Notes under the pieces: generated by a model
Told to the model about the DNA's origin: nothing
Database searches by the model: none
The model's input: only the letters and a program-made list of their open reading frames with translations
Part shown: positions 1 through 10,550 of the stretch, in pieces
Layout of the letters: the number at the start of each line of letters is the position of its first letter
Numbering within the stretch: position 1 is the stretch's first letter
Position numbers and translations under genes: made by a program
Assembly: GCA_017163975.1 (NCBI GenBank)
Contig: JAFFSR010000248.1
Coordinates: forward strand, 1,196,501-1,260,500
DNA: 64,000 nt
Source: Anastatus disparis
Taxonomy: Eukaryota; Arthropoda; Insecta; Hymenoptera; Eupelmidae
Direction: 5' to 3'

Positions 1-291
1 CCTCAAAAACCGCAGTTATGCCACATCATCTCCGGTGTTTCAACGTAGATTAAATGTTGACCTGTGTTATTGTGCTTTTATCAATTGCATTTATGACAAA
101 AATATAATATCGCACTTCCAATAGTAAAGCATCTGGTGGAAGTCGTTGATTACATATTTTTGCATAATCTATAAAACACAAGTTATCGCATCCCTAAAAA
201 TATAATATCTAGATTAGATGGTCGATTCTTGTATTTAAATGTTGTATGCATGGATTGATTATGTGACTAATGCGAGCCAAGATTATAATAA

Positions 292-663
292 GAGGAGATC
301 GAGTATATTTGTCCTTTTCTAATCAAAGAATTGATTTTTTTACAAAAATTAATAATTTGAGCAAAAAATAAAGAGAAAGCTGCATCTTGTATAAAAAAAA
401 GGAATATTTTCATTGATAAGAAAAAAATTATTTTATCGCTTTGTTTACACGAAAACTTTAAAAAACTTGAAACATAAAGGTTAGCTACACAATTCGGTTT
501 TCCAAGGTTTTCTTGAAAACGAAGCAATAAAATTAATTCTTTTCCATTAGAGAAAATTTTGCTTTTTTTATACGAGACACGGCTTTTTTTTTTTGCTAAA
601 GTTATTAGTTTTTGCAAAAATTAATTCTTTGATTAGAAAAGGACAGAGATACGTGACCTCCTC
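292..663. repeat. Palindromic TTAA-type MITE, copy A
   Basis: The two halves are inverted copies of each other, so the element would fold into one hairpin with arms of about 180 bp. The ends read GAGGAG on the left and CTCCTC on the right. The right flank is TTAA and the left is ATAA, probably a mutated TTAA. The second copy at 1805-2181 has intact TTAA on both sides. An open frame of 116 codons on the minus strand is a by-product of the hairpin. Confidence 0.7.
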
Positions 664-1710
664 TTAAAGTAACAATTATTTTGTAAATTCGATAATTATA
701 TTTATATTTATACAAAATACCTTATACTAAATTTGAACGCAAGCGAAAGTTTAACTGTAACTACCGTGACGTAGGCATCTTATGACGTCAGATGTTTTGT
801 CTTAGTATAAAGGAATTTGGACTATCGATGCAGTCGACTCCTACTTTTGACACGTTAGAATTTTCGCCTCACAGAATCAACATTTCTGTTCACTTTTCCA
901 GTACTTCATTGTTGTTACTTTATAATCGTATATACATAGCATATCGTCGGCTCGGAGGAATAACCCCGTAACTCAGCGAAGATTTCAAAAACCTCATAAC
1001 TTGGCGAAGATTTCAAAAACCCCATCTCAACGAAAATTTCAAAAACCCCGTAACTCAAGAGTTGTTCTTACATTTTGTAGTGACAACCCTGCAGGATTTT
1101 ATAGTATAATTTACGTTAAATAAACGCGATTCAAAATTTAAAAAATTTCAAAATTGATTATTTAATATTGCCTTTATTCTACCTTTATGCACGATAAAAA
1201 TTTAACTTTCAAGGTAAATGAAAATGAGTTTTATAATTAAAATAATTATTTGCTACAGGTATTAAATAACAATGATTGCTAGAGTTTTTTAAAGAGTGCT
1301 GCTTTGTATACTTTTAGAAGTATACATTGCGCAAGTTTGATGTTTCTTAATTGTCTAGCTTTCAAAACGTCAATCGATAACGAATATTCTTTATCAGAAT
1401 GGTCAGAATATAATAAAATTTTTTCTTTTCGTATTTTGTATTTTTCTTAATTCTAAAATGACGTTAAGAATATATAAATTTTAGGTAAATTTTATTTTAG
1501 AGTATTGTACCAAAGAAATTTTGGATATGAAAAAATATTTTCTTTTAAATTGTACTTCACTTTTTATACATAGAGAGATTCTAACATAACAGTCATTTTC
1601 CAGCTCTTCCGCGTGAAAATCCCTTTTAAATTTGTTTTTTACTGTGAAAATTTTAATTTGTACATTGATTAAAAAAATGTAAAAATTACCTTGACGCTAT
1701 CTCTTATTTG

Positions 1711-2231
1711 GTATTGGGATTGAATGTGAGCGTGTAGAGGGGGCAATATGGCCGACTTCAGCTAATCTTATACATAGTTTTTGTATAGGAAAAGGTTAGC
1801 TTAAGAGGAGGTCACGTATCTCTGTCCTTTTCTAATCAAAGAAATGATTTTTTTACAGAAACTACTAACTTTAGCAAAAAATGAAGAGAAAGCCGCATCT
1901 TGTATCAAAAAAAGCAATATTTTCTTTGATGAGAAAGAATTAATTTTATTGCTTCGTTTTCAAGAAAACCTTGAAAAACGAAATTGTCCACCCTAACCTC
2001 TATGATATAAGTTTTTCAAGGTTTTCTTGAAAACGAAGCAATAAAATTAATTCTTTCTTATCAAAGAAAATATTGCTTTTTTTATATGAGATGCGATCTC
2101 TTCATTTTTTGCTAAAGCTATTAGTTATTGTGAAAAACTCAATTCTTTAATTAGAAAAGGGCAGAGATACGTGACCTCCTCTTAAGTCGGCCATATTTTC
2201 CCCTCTACACGCTCACATTCAATCCCAATAC
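1711..2231. repeat. Inner inverted repeat carrying MITE copy B
   Basis: About 45 bp at 1711-1757 (ending in ATATGGCCGAC) return in reverse complement at 2186-2231. Between them lies a TTAA-flanked hairpin (1805-2181; TTAA at 1801-1804 and 2182-2185) of the same family as 292-663. The outer arms look like the ends of an older hairpin element into which copy B inserted. Confidence 0.65.
1805..2181. repeat. Palindromic TTAA-type MITE, copy B
   Basis: This is a 377-bp hairpin element with ends GAGGAGGTCACG and its reverse complement, flanked by exact TTAA duplications. A TTAA target is characteristic of piggyBac and Kolobok transposases. It is closely similar to 292-663. Confidence 0.75.
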
Positions 2232-3026
2232 ATTTGCAAAACTCGTCTATGCTTTTTCATATTAATAATAAAATAATTTGTATTATAATAATATAAATAA
2301 TTTGATAATGAATTTTCCTTTTATTTTAGTTTTTGAAAAAAAGTGCATAACTTAGAAGTGCATATTATCAAGATTTTTCGAATGTGTTTTTCGAAAAATT
2401 CGTGAATTAATTACGGAGAAATTCGTGAGCTTTACTATCAAAAGACAAATTTGCCTATATTTGGTCATAAAGTTTTTAAAATTCGATTAACAAATTAAGA
2501 AAAAATATTTTTCATTCAAAAAATTTTTCTTTGTCAATATCATAAACTAAAATTTACAAAACATATATATCATTAATATTATTTTAGATTACAAAAAGCA
2601 AACTTGCTAGATTTAGTTTTCTAAATATATAATAGGTAGCATTCATTAAAGAACTTAAACAATCATCTTTATTAATTAATGCCTGTAGGAAATAATTATT
2701 TTAATTATAAAACTCATTTTCATTCACCTAGGAAGTTAAATGTTTATCGTGCATAATGGCAATATTAAATAATCAATTCTGAAATTTTTCGAATTTTGAA
2801 TCGCGTTTATTTAACGTAAATCATACTATAAAATCCTGCAGGGTTGCTACTACAAAATTTAAGAAAATAAAATAGCTTTCGAGTTACGGGGTTTTTGAAA
2901 TCTTCGTTGGGATATGGGGTTTTTGAAATCTTCACTGAGTTATGGGGTTTTCGAAATCTTCACCGAGTTATGGAATTTTGAACTCTTCGCTGAGTTACGG
3001 GATTATTCCTCCCAGCTGTCGATATC

Positions 3027-3610
3027 ACGTTGTCATCGTTATTATTTATTCACTGATCTGTCAAAAGTTTTGAAAAATTAGGAATGACGTGCAGTGTTTC
3101 GTCTTCTATAAATTGTGCTTCAACATTCTTATATGGTTCTTGAAATTCCAATGAATTGAATACTGTAATTTTGAGATCATGAAAATCTTTCATTGAATCT
3201 CTTAAAACAGATTCCATATTTTCATTCAACTTGATTTCTTTATAGTTAACAGGATTTTCTGGCAGGTTTGACGTTTAAAATGTAGCCAGTACTAAATTAA
3301 TAACGTTCATTGGATTTACTTCTAATATGATTGATAAAACCTGGAACTATTATAAATAATATTATAAGTATTATTTTTCTTGTTAGTTAAACATAACAAT
3401 CTTCGAATCTTGTTTTGATTATTCACATGCACTAGCCAGTGGATATTTTGTCATACTCCTATTTATCTATGTAACTAATATTTAATTATCATTATGTTGG
3501 TTTCTTCAAGGGAATTTGAAACACTAAATCTATTTTTACTTTATATAAGAGTAAACTCTAATAATCCAGATACGGTGAGTAAATAATAGTAACATAAAAT
3601 TTTGTTTGTC
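3027..3610. other. AT-rich intergenic stretch, nothing recognised
   Basis: No coding frame, inverted repeat or RNA gene is evident here. It separates the foldback element from the GC-richer stretch that begins near 3610. Confidence 0.5.
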
Positions 3611-4045
3611 CTAGTGTCCCGGTGCAGCCTTCTAGCCTAGCCCTGCATTCTCTACCACCTGTGTGTGGGGATGTTTCTACCCTTTTCGTAATCTATTTTC
3701 ATGTCTTTTTTTCCTTTTTTCAATCCAATTTCCTATTTGAAATTCCCACATCCCCGAGAAATCTCAGACTGCCGCGTTCCAAAAGCAGTAAGTTAGATTT
3801 CTACGGTAGGTTCCTGCATTTGCCCAGGTCTAAGACTTGTGACGTAGGGAAAACTCTCCCAGGAGAAAATCTACGTCAGGAACATTTACCCATCGCACTC
3901 AGAGATTCTTTTTCCGATGAAAAAACCTGAGAAAAATCTCAAGTGATTTCACCGGGAACCGAAACCCCGACCGCTTGGAGCGAATGTGTAGCAGTCGTAT
4001 AAGGCCTGTGCCTTAGCCGATAACAGTCGCCACAGTCGCTCCTAA
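3611..4045. repeat. GC-richer unclassified repeat-like block with hairpins
   Basis: This stretch is markedly less AT-rich than its surroundings and holds two strong hairpins: GACGTAG/CTACGTC around 3841-3877 and a 66-nt structure at 3977-4042. A 102-codon frame (3622-3930, +) has no recognisable domain and low-complexity flanks, so I do not call it a gene. It may be a SINE or the fragment of a larger retroelement. No poly-A tail or target duplication was found. Confidence 0.3.
3977..4042 (+). other. 66-nt cloverleaf-sized stem structure, not a tRNA
   Basis: GGAGCGA (3977-3983) pairs with TCGCTCC (4036-4042), a perfect 7-bp outer stem the length of a tRNA acceptor stem. Inside, AAGGC-CTGT-GCCTT (4001-4014) makes a perfect 5-bp hairpin. 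No T-loop (TTCGANT) or 7-nt anticodon loop is present, so it is not a functional tRNA. It could be a tRNA-derived or structured RNA head of a retroposon. Confidence 0.3.
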
Positions 4046-4861
4046 TAATAACGTAAGATGAAATTTGTAATACTAAAGTATCACTGATTTCAATTTATTT
4101 TTCTTCATATTTCAATGTAAAAGGACTTTTGTTCCATGAATCAATAAAATAAAATGGAGTGCAATCATATTAAAATTCTAATTTCTCAATAACTGATCTA
4201 TGAATTTTTTTTTAATTTAATGAAATGATTAACATGGTACATACTACAAGCTAATGTATTTTTTACGAAAATTCAGCAATGAAATAAAAAGATCAGATAA
4301 TATTCTTGAGTACAGGTGTAGTGTCTGTTTAACATAATAACACTGCCTATTTCTAACTAAGAAATGAACAATACTAAAGCCGTAAGTGAAAAAAATCGTT
4401 CTTATTATGGAAATCGAAAGAGAATTTGAAACATATTTTTATAAATTTTCTCGAGCCAAAGTTGTGTTAAAGCATAATTTTATAACTTTTTTGAGCTGTT
4501 TGATATGATTTTGTCACGTACTCTAATTCACTTGTGATTTCGCTGCTGATGCTCTTTAGGCTTCACAATAAATTTCTTAATCATTTCACAAGCTTCTAGT
4601 TAAGATAGATTACAATGATACTTGCATACAGACAAATGTACGTTTAAACGCTGGCGCGCATAGATACGTATGGAAACATACCCACAGACTTACGCAATAT
4701 AAAATATTTCATATCAGGATTAATAGCGTTGCATTATTTTTAGAATAATTAGTTCGTTAACATTTATGTAAGAAATTTAATTATTTTGTTTTATCGTTGA
4801 ATAATTTTTTTAATGGAATTATTTTTTAGTATATGTATATATATATACATATATATATATG
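4046..4861. other. AT-rich stretch, nothing recognised
   Basis: No supported gene. It ends in a TA-rich microsatellite (about 4833-4860) that abuts the left arm of the Mutator-like inverted repeat. Confidence 0.5.
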
Positions 4862-5470
4862 TGTCAATCCACGTCAAACGGATAATGGCTCTGTCCAAAA
4901 TTGTAGAGCACTAAAGAAATCGTGTATGGGCTCAAAATTTTCGTCTTACACTCTACTTTCTTTTGCAATGTGGCGATTTAAAAAAATGTAAAATGGCGGC
5001 TCCAATATGGTGGCTCAAACCTAGAGATTTCATAAAAAATTTTCGAAAATTGATTTTAATTTATTCAAATGTGATTATACGTATTATTTTATATCAGAAA
5101 TCAATCAAGCGTTCAATTTTACATAGGAATATAGTATTGCGGTCGAGGTAAAAAAAATTTACAATATCATCTGTAGGTCATATCGGGAAATAATAGTTAT
5201 TTCTCGAATTACTCATTGATAAACGTTAATTAGTAAGGAAATGGAGATACTGATAGGTAACTCGAGTCACTGAATCCAAATCTGATATCCGCTAAACCAT
5301 ACCAGGTCTCCATCAAGGTCATTCGAAGGTCAAATCGCAAATATCTTTTATTATTTGATAAGATTAGGACACCTTCAATTTTTATGTGTTGCTGAATCCG
5401 AATCCGGGGTCTGTTGGAGTGTCAAACGACGTAATTATGTGAAAATTAATTAAGGATACCGTCTACCCAA
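4862..5470 (+). repeat. Left terminal inverted repeat of a Mutator-like element (inferred)
   Basis: This block returns in reverse complement at 17681-18330 with high similarity. It starts at CAATCCACGTCAAAC and ends at GGATACCGTCTACC in both copies. A 62-codon frame is nearly identical in both, but this follows from the DNA identity and is not evidence of coding. Between the two arms lie a Mutator-like transposase remnant and the LTR-1 insertion. Long TIRs of several hundred bp are typical of Mutator-like elements, so I read these as its ends. TA-rich flanks prevent me from fixing a 9-bp target duplication. Confidence 0.6.
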
Positions 5471-5730
5471 AAAATCGATCAAAAATTTTGAAATTTTCAG
5501 GGTTGAGATTATTAAGAATTTTTATTCTGTAGGTAAATACCTACAAGAAAAATCATATTATATGTCCTAAGAATTATTTTTTCAGTTACTATTCTACAAA
5601 AACAAAAAATCAATATTTTATTGATATTGTTATTTCACGGCAATATTGTTGCAAACGAAAATAATTTTAAATAATTTTTACTTTTATGTAATATGTAATA
5701 TTTAACTTCATACACGTAGAAAGTATTTGA

Positions 5731-5733
<3 letters not shown>

Positions 5734-5787
<54 letters not shown>
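5734..5787. repeat. (TA)n microsatellite
   Basis: A pure AT dinucleotide run of about 54 bp. Confidence 0.9.
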
Positions 5788-5788
<1 letters not shown>

Positions 5789-5882
5789 ATTGCGCTAATT
5801 GTTTATAATTTATGCAATCAATTTTCATACACCTGCATACTGTTGACTAATTTATTTGGCTAATTTAGTTCAATCAATCATA

Positions 5883-5945
5883 AAGGCCGTTACACTCAAA
5901 AAGATACAAGATACAAATACAGTGACAGATACAAAATTACATTGG

Positions 5946-5998
<53 letters not shown>

Positions 5999-6104
5999 CA
6001 AGAGACAACGCATTTGTTTTTCACATATATAGATATACTAACCAATGTAATTTTGTATCTGTCACTGTATTTGTATCTTGTATCTTTTTGAGTGTAACGG
6101 CCTT
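5883..6104. repeat. MITE with ~62-bp TIRs around a (TA)n core
   Basis: The left arm, starting AAGGCCGTTACACTC, is repeated in reverse complement ending GAGTGTAACGGCCTT, with about 62 matching positions. The centre is a TA microsatellite (5949-5992). Flanks are AT-rich and the target duplication is unclear. Its position suggests it inserted into the Mutator-like element upstream of the transposase remnant. Confidence 0.7.
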
Positions 6105-6471
6105 AACAAAATACAAGAGAGCAGAACATTTTATGTAATTAGCTAAGTAGAACGTCTGTAACGCCACGCAATGAGACTTGATCAAAATAAATACTATAGT
6201 GCATATGAACAGATGTAAACATAACCAAAGAATATAGACGTTTATAGAAGAGCAGACGCGTACAATATTTTGAGGCAAGTTATCCCCCCAGCTTTTACAT
6301 TGTTAGTATATCTATATATTAGTACTGTATAGATATACAGTCTGTGTATTCGCTCTGCGCTTCTATGCATATGTTTATATTCGTTGACATAACAATGTAA
6401 CAGAATATTTAGCTACAAATTTGTTTTCATGTCCATTTTATGTTTTTAAATAATAAATCGATCATCTAACA
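6105..6471. other. Upstream of the transposase remnant; nothing recognised
   Basis: AT-rich, with a short inverted TATCTATA repeat near 6306-6340. The stretch could hold the promoter of the Mutator-like transposase, but I see no definite motif. Confidence 0.4.
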
Positions 6472-7620
6472 ATGAATCGCATCGAAAATTTAAAATACAA
6501 AAAGAGGAGGAAAGCAAAATCGAGGAAAATGAAAAGAAAACATAAAAATTTAAATGCCAAAAAAGAAAAAACTACAAGTGAGAAAAAACTTCAAAGTTTT
6601 ATTAAAAGCTGGATCAAAGATCAAAATGACGATGAAAGTTTTGAATATGTGTTAGTGCACAAAAAAACAATTGAATAATTTTGTTCCTGAAGTGTTGTGT
6701 GCAATGTGTAAACAAAATTCTCTTAGTATTATAGTCTTAGAGTCGAATGAACTTGCAACAAAACTAAATATTATATGCGGTGAATGTGAAGAAACTATAA
6801 AAGAATTTCATTCATGCCCACGTGTTGATGAAAAAAAACATTTCATCTGAGCAAAAAAATTATTGAAAGTGTGATCATGATGGGATTAGGTTATGCTGTT
6901 TTACAAAAATTTTGTATGGGTATGGGCATGAATGTTATGTTTAAAAAAACTTTTTATAAAATATTGCAAAGTGTGATAAATGACTATAAGAGACTCAAGC
7001 AAGAAATGTTGTCAGAATCAAGAAAGAAGGTACGTGAACATTATTTAGCTTTACATAAAAGTCTTGATGATGATAGCATTATTGACTATACATGTACGTA
7101 TGATGGTACTTGGCAGAAACGAGGATTCACCTCATTATATGGTATAGGGTTTGTCATTGGATTATACACCGGTTTAGTAATATATTATGAGATTTTGTCA
7201 AAATACATTATTTATACATTATTAGTGAAAGTAAAAAAAGGATATTGCAACCTGAAAGCGAAGAATTCAAAGAGTGGTTAAAAACACATAAAAGCAGTGG
7301 TACGTGTCAACAAAACATTGATGGTTCATCTGATTCATAAAGCTGTTTCGCAAGGACAAGAGCCACCCAGTCACACTAGTACAAGAACAAAAATAAATTA
7401 CCTTGTTATCGAATACATCAGACCTGTATATGTAAAATTCAGCAATGTAGAGTTGCTTCGAAGATGTATGAGAGGTGGCACGCAGAATGCTAATGAGTCT
7501 TCATCACATAATTTGGTCAAAGTGCAGCAAGGATACTTTTCAATCAAAGAATAAATTAGAAATTGCTGTAATTATGGCTGTTAGTGAATTAAATATGGGT
7601 TGTGAAAATACAGTAAGATG
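6472..7620 (+). pseudogene. Mutator-like transposase, degraded
   Basis: Fragments in different frames line up in the order of the insect Mutator-like transposase family. First comes a Lys/Arg-rich N-terminus (6472-6678). A Cys-rich stretch with CxxC pairs follows (about 6700-6850), then TCTYDGTWQKRGFTSLYG and the following hydrophobic segment (6871-7281), which is the start of the catalytic region. Last is a C-terminal piece with RCMRGGTQNANESSSHN (7297-7554), continuing to an ELNMGCENTV-like end near 7615. The central catalytic stretch between about 7230 and 7300 is missing, and frameshifts separate the parts, so it cannot encode an active enzyme. It lies between inverted copies at 4862-5470 and 17681-18330. 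The family call rests on motif recognition from memory. Confidence 0.75.
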
Positions 7621-7779
7621 AAAAAAATGTTACAGTAAGATTAAAACTAATCATTTAATATTACAACTTTTGATTATTATAATTTTTTTAGACCTCAGGA
7701 CCAATCTGGAAGAGTTGAAAAAGTAAAGAAGATTAGAAAATGTACAAGTAAAAAAGAAAAATGATGTGTTTAGTATTGA

Positions 7780-7985
7780 AATAAATAAATTCAACATCCA
7801 AATTGTCTTCTGAAAATTATTGCATAAAATGTTGTTTTTCTCAAAATTAATTATTTACATTATTTTCATAAATTCAAAATAGTTCTGGCGATGAAATATT
7901 GTTCCAATCAAGTTGAAATTTTATATTTTTCTTTCATCGTATATTAGCAACAAAATTGTGGTGCAGATTTATAATCCGATAAGGT
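7780..7985 (+). repeat. Inner inverted-repeat arm flanking LTR-1 on the left
   Basis: Landmarks TCTGGCGATGAA (about 7877), TTGTGGTGCA (about 7955) and TTTATAATCC (about 7968) recur in reverse complement, in the same order, at about 17520-17380 on the other side of LTR-1. LTR-1 therefore appears to have inserted within an inverted-repeat part of the Mutator-like element. Similarity between the landmarks is weak. Confidence 0.4.
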
Positions 7986-8753
7986 TGTGACGTCCCACTA
8001 GTTTGTGGCTAATGGGTCGCACTTCGATTGACTCTTAGGGGTCTTATTCTTGTAAATGTAGAGCCGTTAACCAGACAGGTCGCTATGCCGTCTGGTGCGG
8101 GCTCGAATGTGTCAGTGTATGCGTGAGTATTTATTTCAATAATTAGTAAAGGTTTGATTATGTTATAGGTAATGCCCGTTAATACTGAGGACCAAGTGCC
8201 TCAGTATGCGGGGCTTTACCTTTTAGGATGGGGTAGGTAAGGTGTGTGTGTTGCTCGCCGCAACTCTTTATTCAATTAAGTTAAACAATTTAAATCTAAT
8301 AGGTGCACGAGCATAGAAGAATCATGTAAGTGATTCTTCTGTGCTTGGCATCAGAAGTAAGAGCTAGTTAAGTTGAGCTGAGGCGAGGCAGAAGAGAGTC
8401 TTTCTCTCTGCTGGCCCGCTTTTATAGGCGCTGGACTCCAGTCCCCTCTTCTCTAGTATCTTGGCACCGCCGGCGTTCGCATGCGTGGTCCTGCTTTTCT
8501 TTCGCGCGCTGAGCCAACATGAGGCTAAAGCGCGCTTTCGATGTGTGATGCATGTACGCGAGCGACTTTGAGTGTGTGTGCGCTTCAGGAGCGTACATAC
8601 TTTGGGCGCTTATGCTTTTCACTCTTTTATTTCATTTAAATTATATTAATTCATATTCATTTTCTTCTTAGATCTAATTATTTATCGCGTGTAATTATGT
8701 TACGTTTATTTAATTTAGTGGTTAATAGACTATAATGCAACTGTGCGCTCACA
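7986..8753 (-). repeat. LTR-1 3' LTR
   Basis: A 768-bp LTR with TG...CA ends. On the minus strand a TATAAAAG box lies at 8426-8419 and an AATAAA polyadenylation signal at 8272-8267, about 150 nt downstream. This marks U3 at the high-coordinate end and R-U5 at the low-coordinate end. Confidence 0.95.
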
Positions 8754-8767
8754 TTGCCCCCCTAAAT
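8754..8767 (-). promoter_or_regulatory. Polypurine tract of LTR-1
   Basis: Read on the minus strand, TTAGGGGGGCAA directly precedes the 3' LTR. A G-rich run at this spot is the expected primer for plus-strand DNA synthesis. Confidence 0.7.
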
Positions 8768-9076
8768 AAATTAATTTTTTCTGAATTTAGATGTTAAAGT
8801 AAGAAAGAAATCCCGAAGAAAAAATTACATTTATTTATTAAAACAGAGCGCGAGGCATTCATGTTAGTAATAGGTTACTGAAGAGCAAAAGTAAAAATAA
8901 TAAGTGATTGTTTATTTAATATTTATTTTCAATGAATTGGATTAGCATGAACAAAATAAAATGAGAAAAAAAAATGTATTAATCTTCATCCTTCTTTTGG
9001 CGTTTTCTTCCCTTTTTAATAAGTTTTCTCATTTCTGTAAATTTTATTTAATGTTACTAAGTTAGTCGTTTTAATT

Positions 9077-9682
9077 TTATAATTCTTTTTTACCTTTTCT
9101 TTTCCTTCTACCCATGTACTGCTCAAATTCCTCGCCCTCTTCGGAGTCTATGTCATCGCGGCAGGTGGCTATGCCGGTTTTTTTCTTTTCTTCCTCCTCT
9201 TTCAGCTCCTCGAGCCGCCAACCTCCATAAAATATTTTAATGGGTATACCCGTTCGTTTGCCCACGAACGTATACATATATTTTTCTTCCTCGTCTGGGA
9301 GATTTTTCACCTTTTTCGCCTTTGACTTTTTCGACTTTTGTGCCCAGTTTTCAGCTTTTGGTGGGGTGGTAGTCTCATTTATCATGGGCCTTTGTGTGTA
9401 GTAGTACCACCCCTCGATTTCTTCATCAAAGGCTCCAGGGATCCATTTGCTCCCAGATGGGGCCAGGACATTCCCATATTCTAATAATCTGTGGTCATTG
9501 TCCCTCCACTCGCAGTTTATTACCTCGTCCTTCAACATGTCTTCGTTTACACTAGTGGTGACGTGGCGCATGTTGAAGAACTTTATGGTTTGCGTATCAC
9601 TATTTCTTTGACGTGTTGCCATTTTCTTATAAGTTTTGATTGTGCTTCTTTTGCTGGTTTGACGAAGACTGTCGTTGCTCAA
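9077..9682 (-). CDS. Unknown extra 3' ORF of LTR-1 (201 aa)
   Basis: An intact 201-codon frame lies between pol and the 3' LTR, where infectious relatives carry env. It has no signal peptide and no hydrophobic segment, so it is not an envelope protein. The N-terminus is basic and polar. The middle (about residues 45-95) is a compact-looking region rich in W, G and Y, with INCEWRDND, GSKWIPGAF and EEIEGWYYYTQR. It is followed by a Lys-rich stretch, a conserved-looking YTFVGKRTGIPIKIFYGGW segment (about 137-156), an acidic run and a basic C-terminus. I do not recognise the family. About 870 bp of non-coding DNA separates it from pol, so it probably needs a spliced or separate transcript. Remaining open next to a broken pol suggests real coding, since the insertion is young. 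Confidence 0.7.
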   Translation of the reverse strand: MSNDSLRQTSKRSTIKTYKKMATRQRNSDTQTIKFFNMRHVTTSVNEDMLKDEVINCEWRDNDHRLLEYGNVLAPSGSKWIPGAFDEEIEGWYYYTQRPMINETTTPPKAENWAQKSKKSKAKKVKNLPDEEEKYMYTFVGKRTGIPIKIFYGGWRLEELKEEEEKKKTGIATCRDDIDSEEGEEFEQYMGRRKRKGKKEL

Positions 9683-10023
9683 ATTTTGTTTCTGCTAGTT
9701 TCGTCGGGTTTTGAACATGCGCACTTGATGGGTTTGGGTTTAAGGAATGTTGTTTACTTTTGTGTGTATTATATCTTTACTTTTCTTGAATTTTTAAATC
9801 TAATATTTTACTATATAAATTACTTTTAAATTTGAATTTACTTATTTTCTTTTATTTATTTTGATCTCCAGTTTTTTCCCATTTGTTACTTTAAATTAAT
9901 TATTTTTACTTCTTTCTTACTTTAACAACTTTATTTGTGATTTACTTATTCTACTATACTAATCATTTAAAAATTTAATATTATTATGTTAAATCAATCA
10001 TGATTTCTCTATTGTGTTGAACT

Positions 10024-10063
<40 letters not shown>

Positions 10064-10550
10064 TATATTTAACAACAACAAAAATTTCTAGTGATTGATT
10101 TAACATTTACAATTTTGTATTTTAGCCATTGATTGTCACTGTACTAGTTGAGCACCGCTGCCTAACACTATTTAAATTTTGAAATATTATTTTTAATTCG
10201 TGTGATGTACTTATTTCTATCGTTTTGTTTATATTCTAGTGCTTAAGCACTTTTGTGAATTTAACTATCTTATGTATCTTACTTATTGACTATATTAAAT
10301 TTAATAATTCTCGCTTTATAATACGGTAACTTATGCTACTACAATATTTTTTTTTTTTTTTTTTTGAATTACAGGATTTGTGTCTAATACTTAAATTCTA
10401 AATGTTTTTATACCAAATTAAATATTCTGAATCAAAAAAAAAAATTTTCATGCTTTTTTAATAATTAATTTCAATTATTCATATTTATTATATTTTTAGT
10501 AAATACTTAATTTGGTATTCTTTATTTTACATAGAAGTTTCTTTTTCTCT
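9683..10550. other. Non-coding spacer in LTR-1 between pol and 3' ORF
   Basis: AT-rich and without a supported frame on the minus strand. It contains long A-runs in the sense of the element (T tracts at 10028-10062 and 10347-10365 on the plus strand). It may hold splice signals for the 3' ORF, but I could not fix any. Confidence 0.5.

Larger units (their letters stand above)
941..3026. mobile_element. Long-TIR foldback element with subterminal repeats
   Basis: Sequence 941-1300 returns in reverse complement at 2690-3026, giving imperfect terminal inverted repeats of 350 bp or more. Each arm begins with three or four tandem copies of a roughly 27-bp unit of the form CAGCGAAGATTTCAAAAACC. The arms share a CCTGCAGG-containing block (1091 and 2838) and the block running to about 1270 and 2690. 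No transposase-like ORF is visible. A separate MITE sits in the centre (1805-2181). Subterminal repeats of this kind are usual transposase-binding sites, but the superfamily is not determined. Confidence 0.65.

Noticed and set aside
267..617. 116-codon minus-strand ORF
   Set aside because: It lies inside a hairpin MITE, is low complexity, and the second copy of the MITE does not conserve it.
960..1070. CRISPR-like short repeats
   Set aside because: Eukaryotic context. Units are imperfect, directly adjacent and mirrored at the other end of the element, as expected for subterminal transposon repeats.
3622..3930. 102-codon plus-strand ORF
   Set aside because: No domain, no promoter or splice context, and composition follows the GC-rich repeat-like block.
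3977..4042. tRNA gene
   Set aside because: The outer stem has tRNA length, but T-loop and anticodon-loop features are missing.
4963..5151. Conserved 62-aa protein (also 18045-18233)
   Set aside because: The two copies are TIR arms of one element, so similarity comes from DNA identity, not from coding constraint.
8422..8622. 66-codon ORF in the LTR (also 16964-17164)
   Set aside because: It overlaps the LTR promoter on the minus strand and is identical because the LTRs are duplicates.
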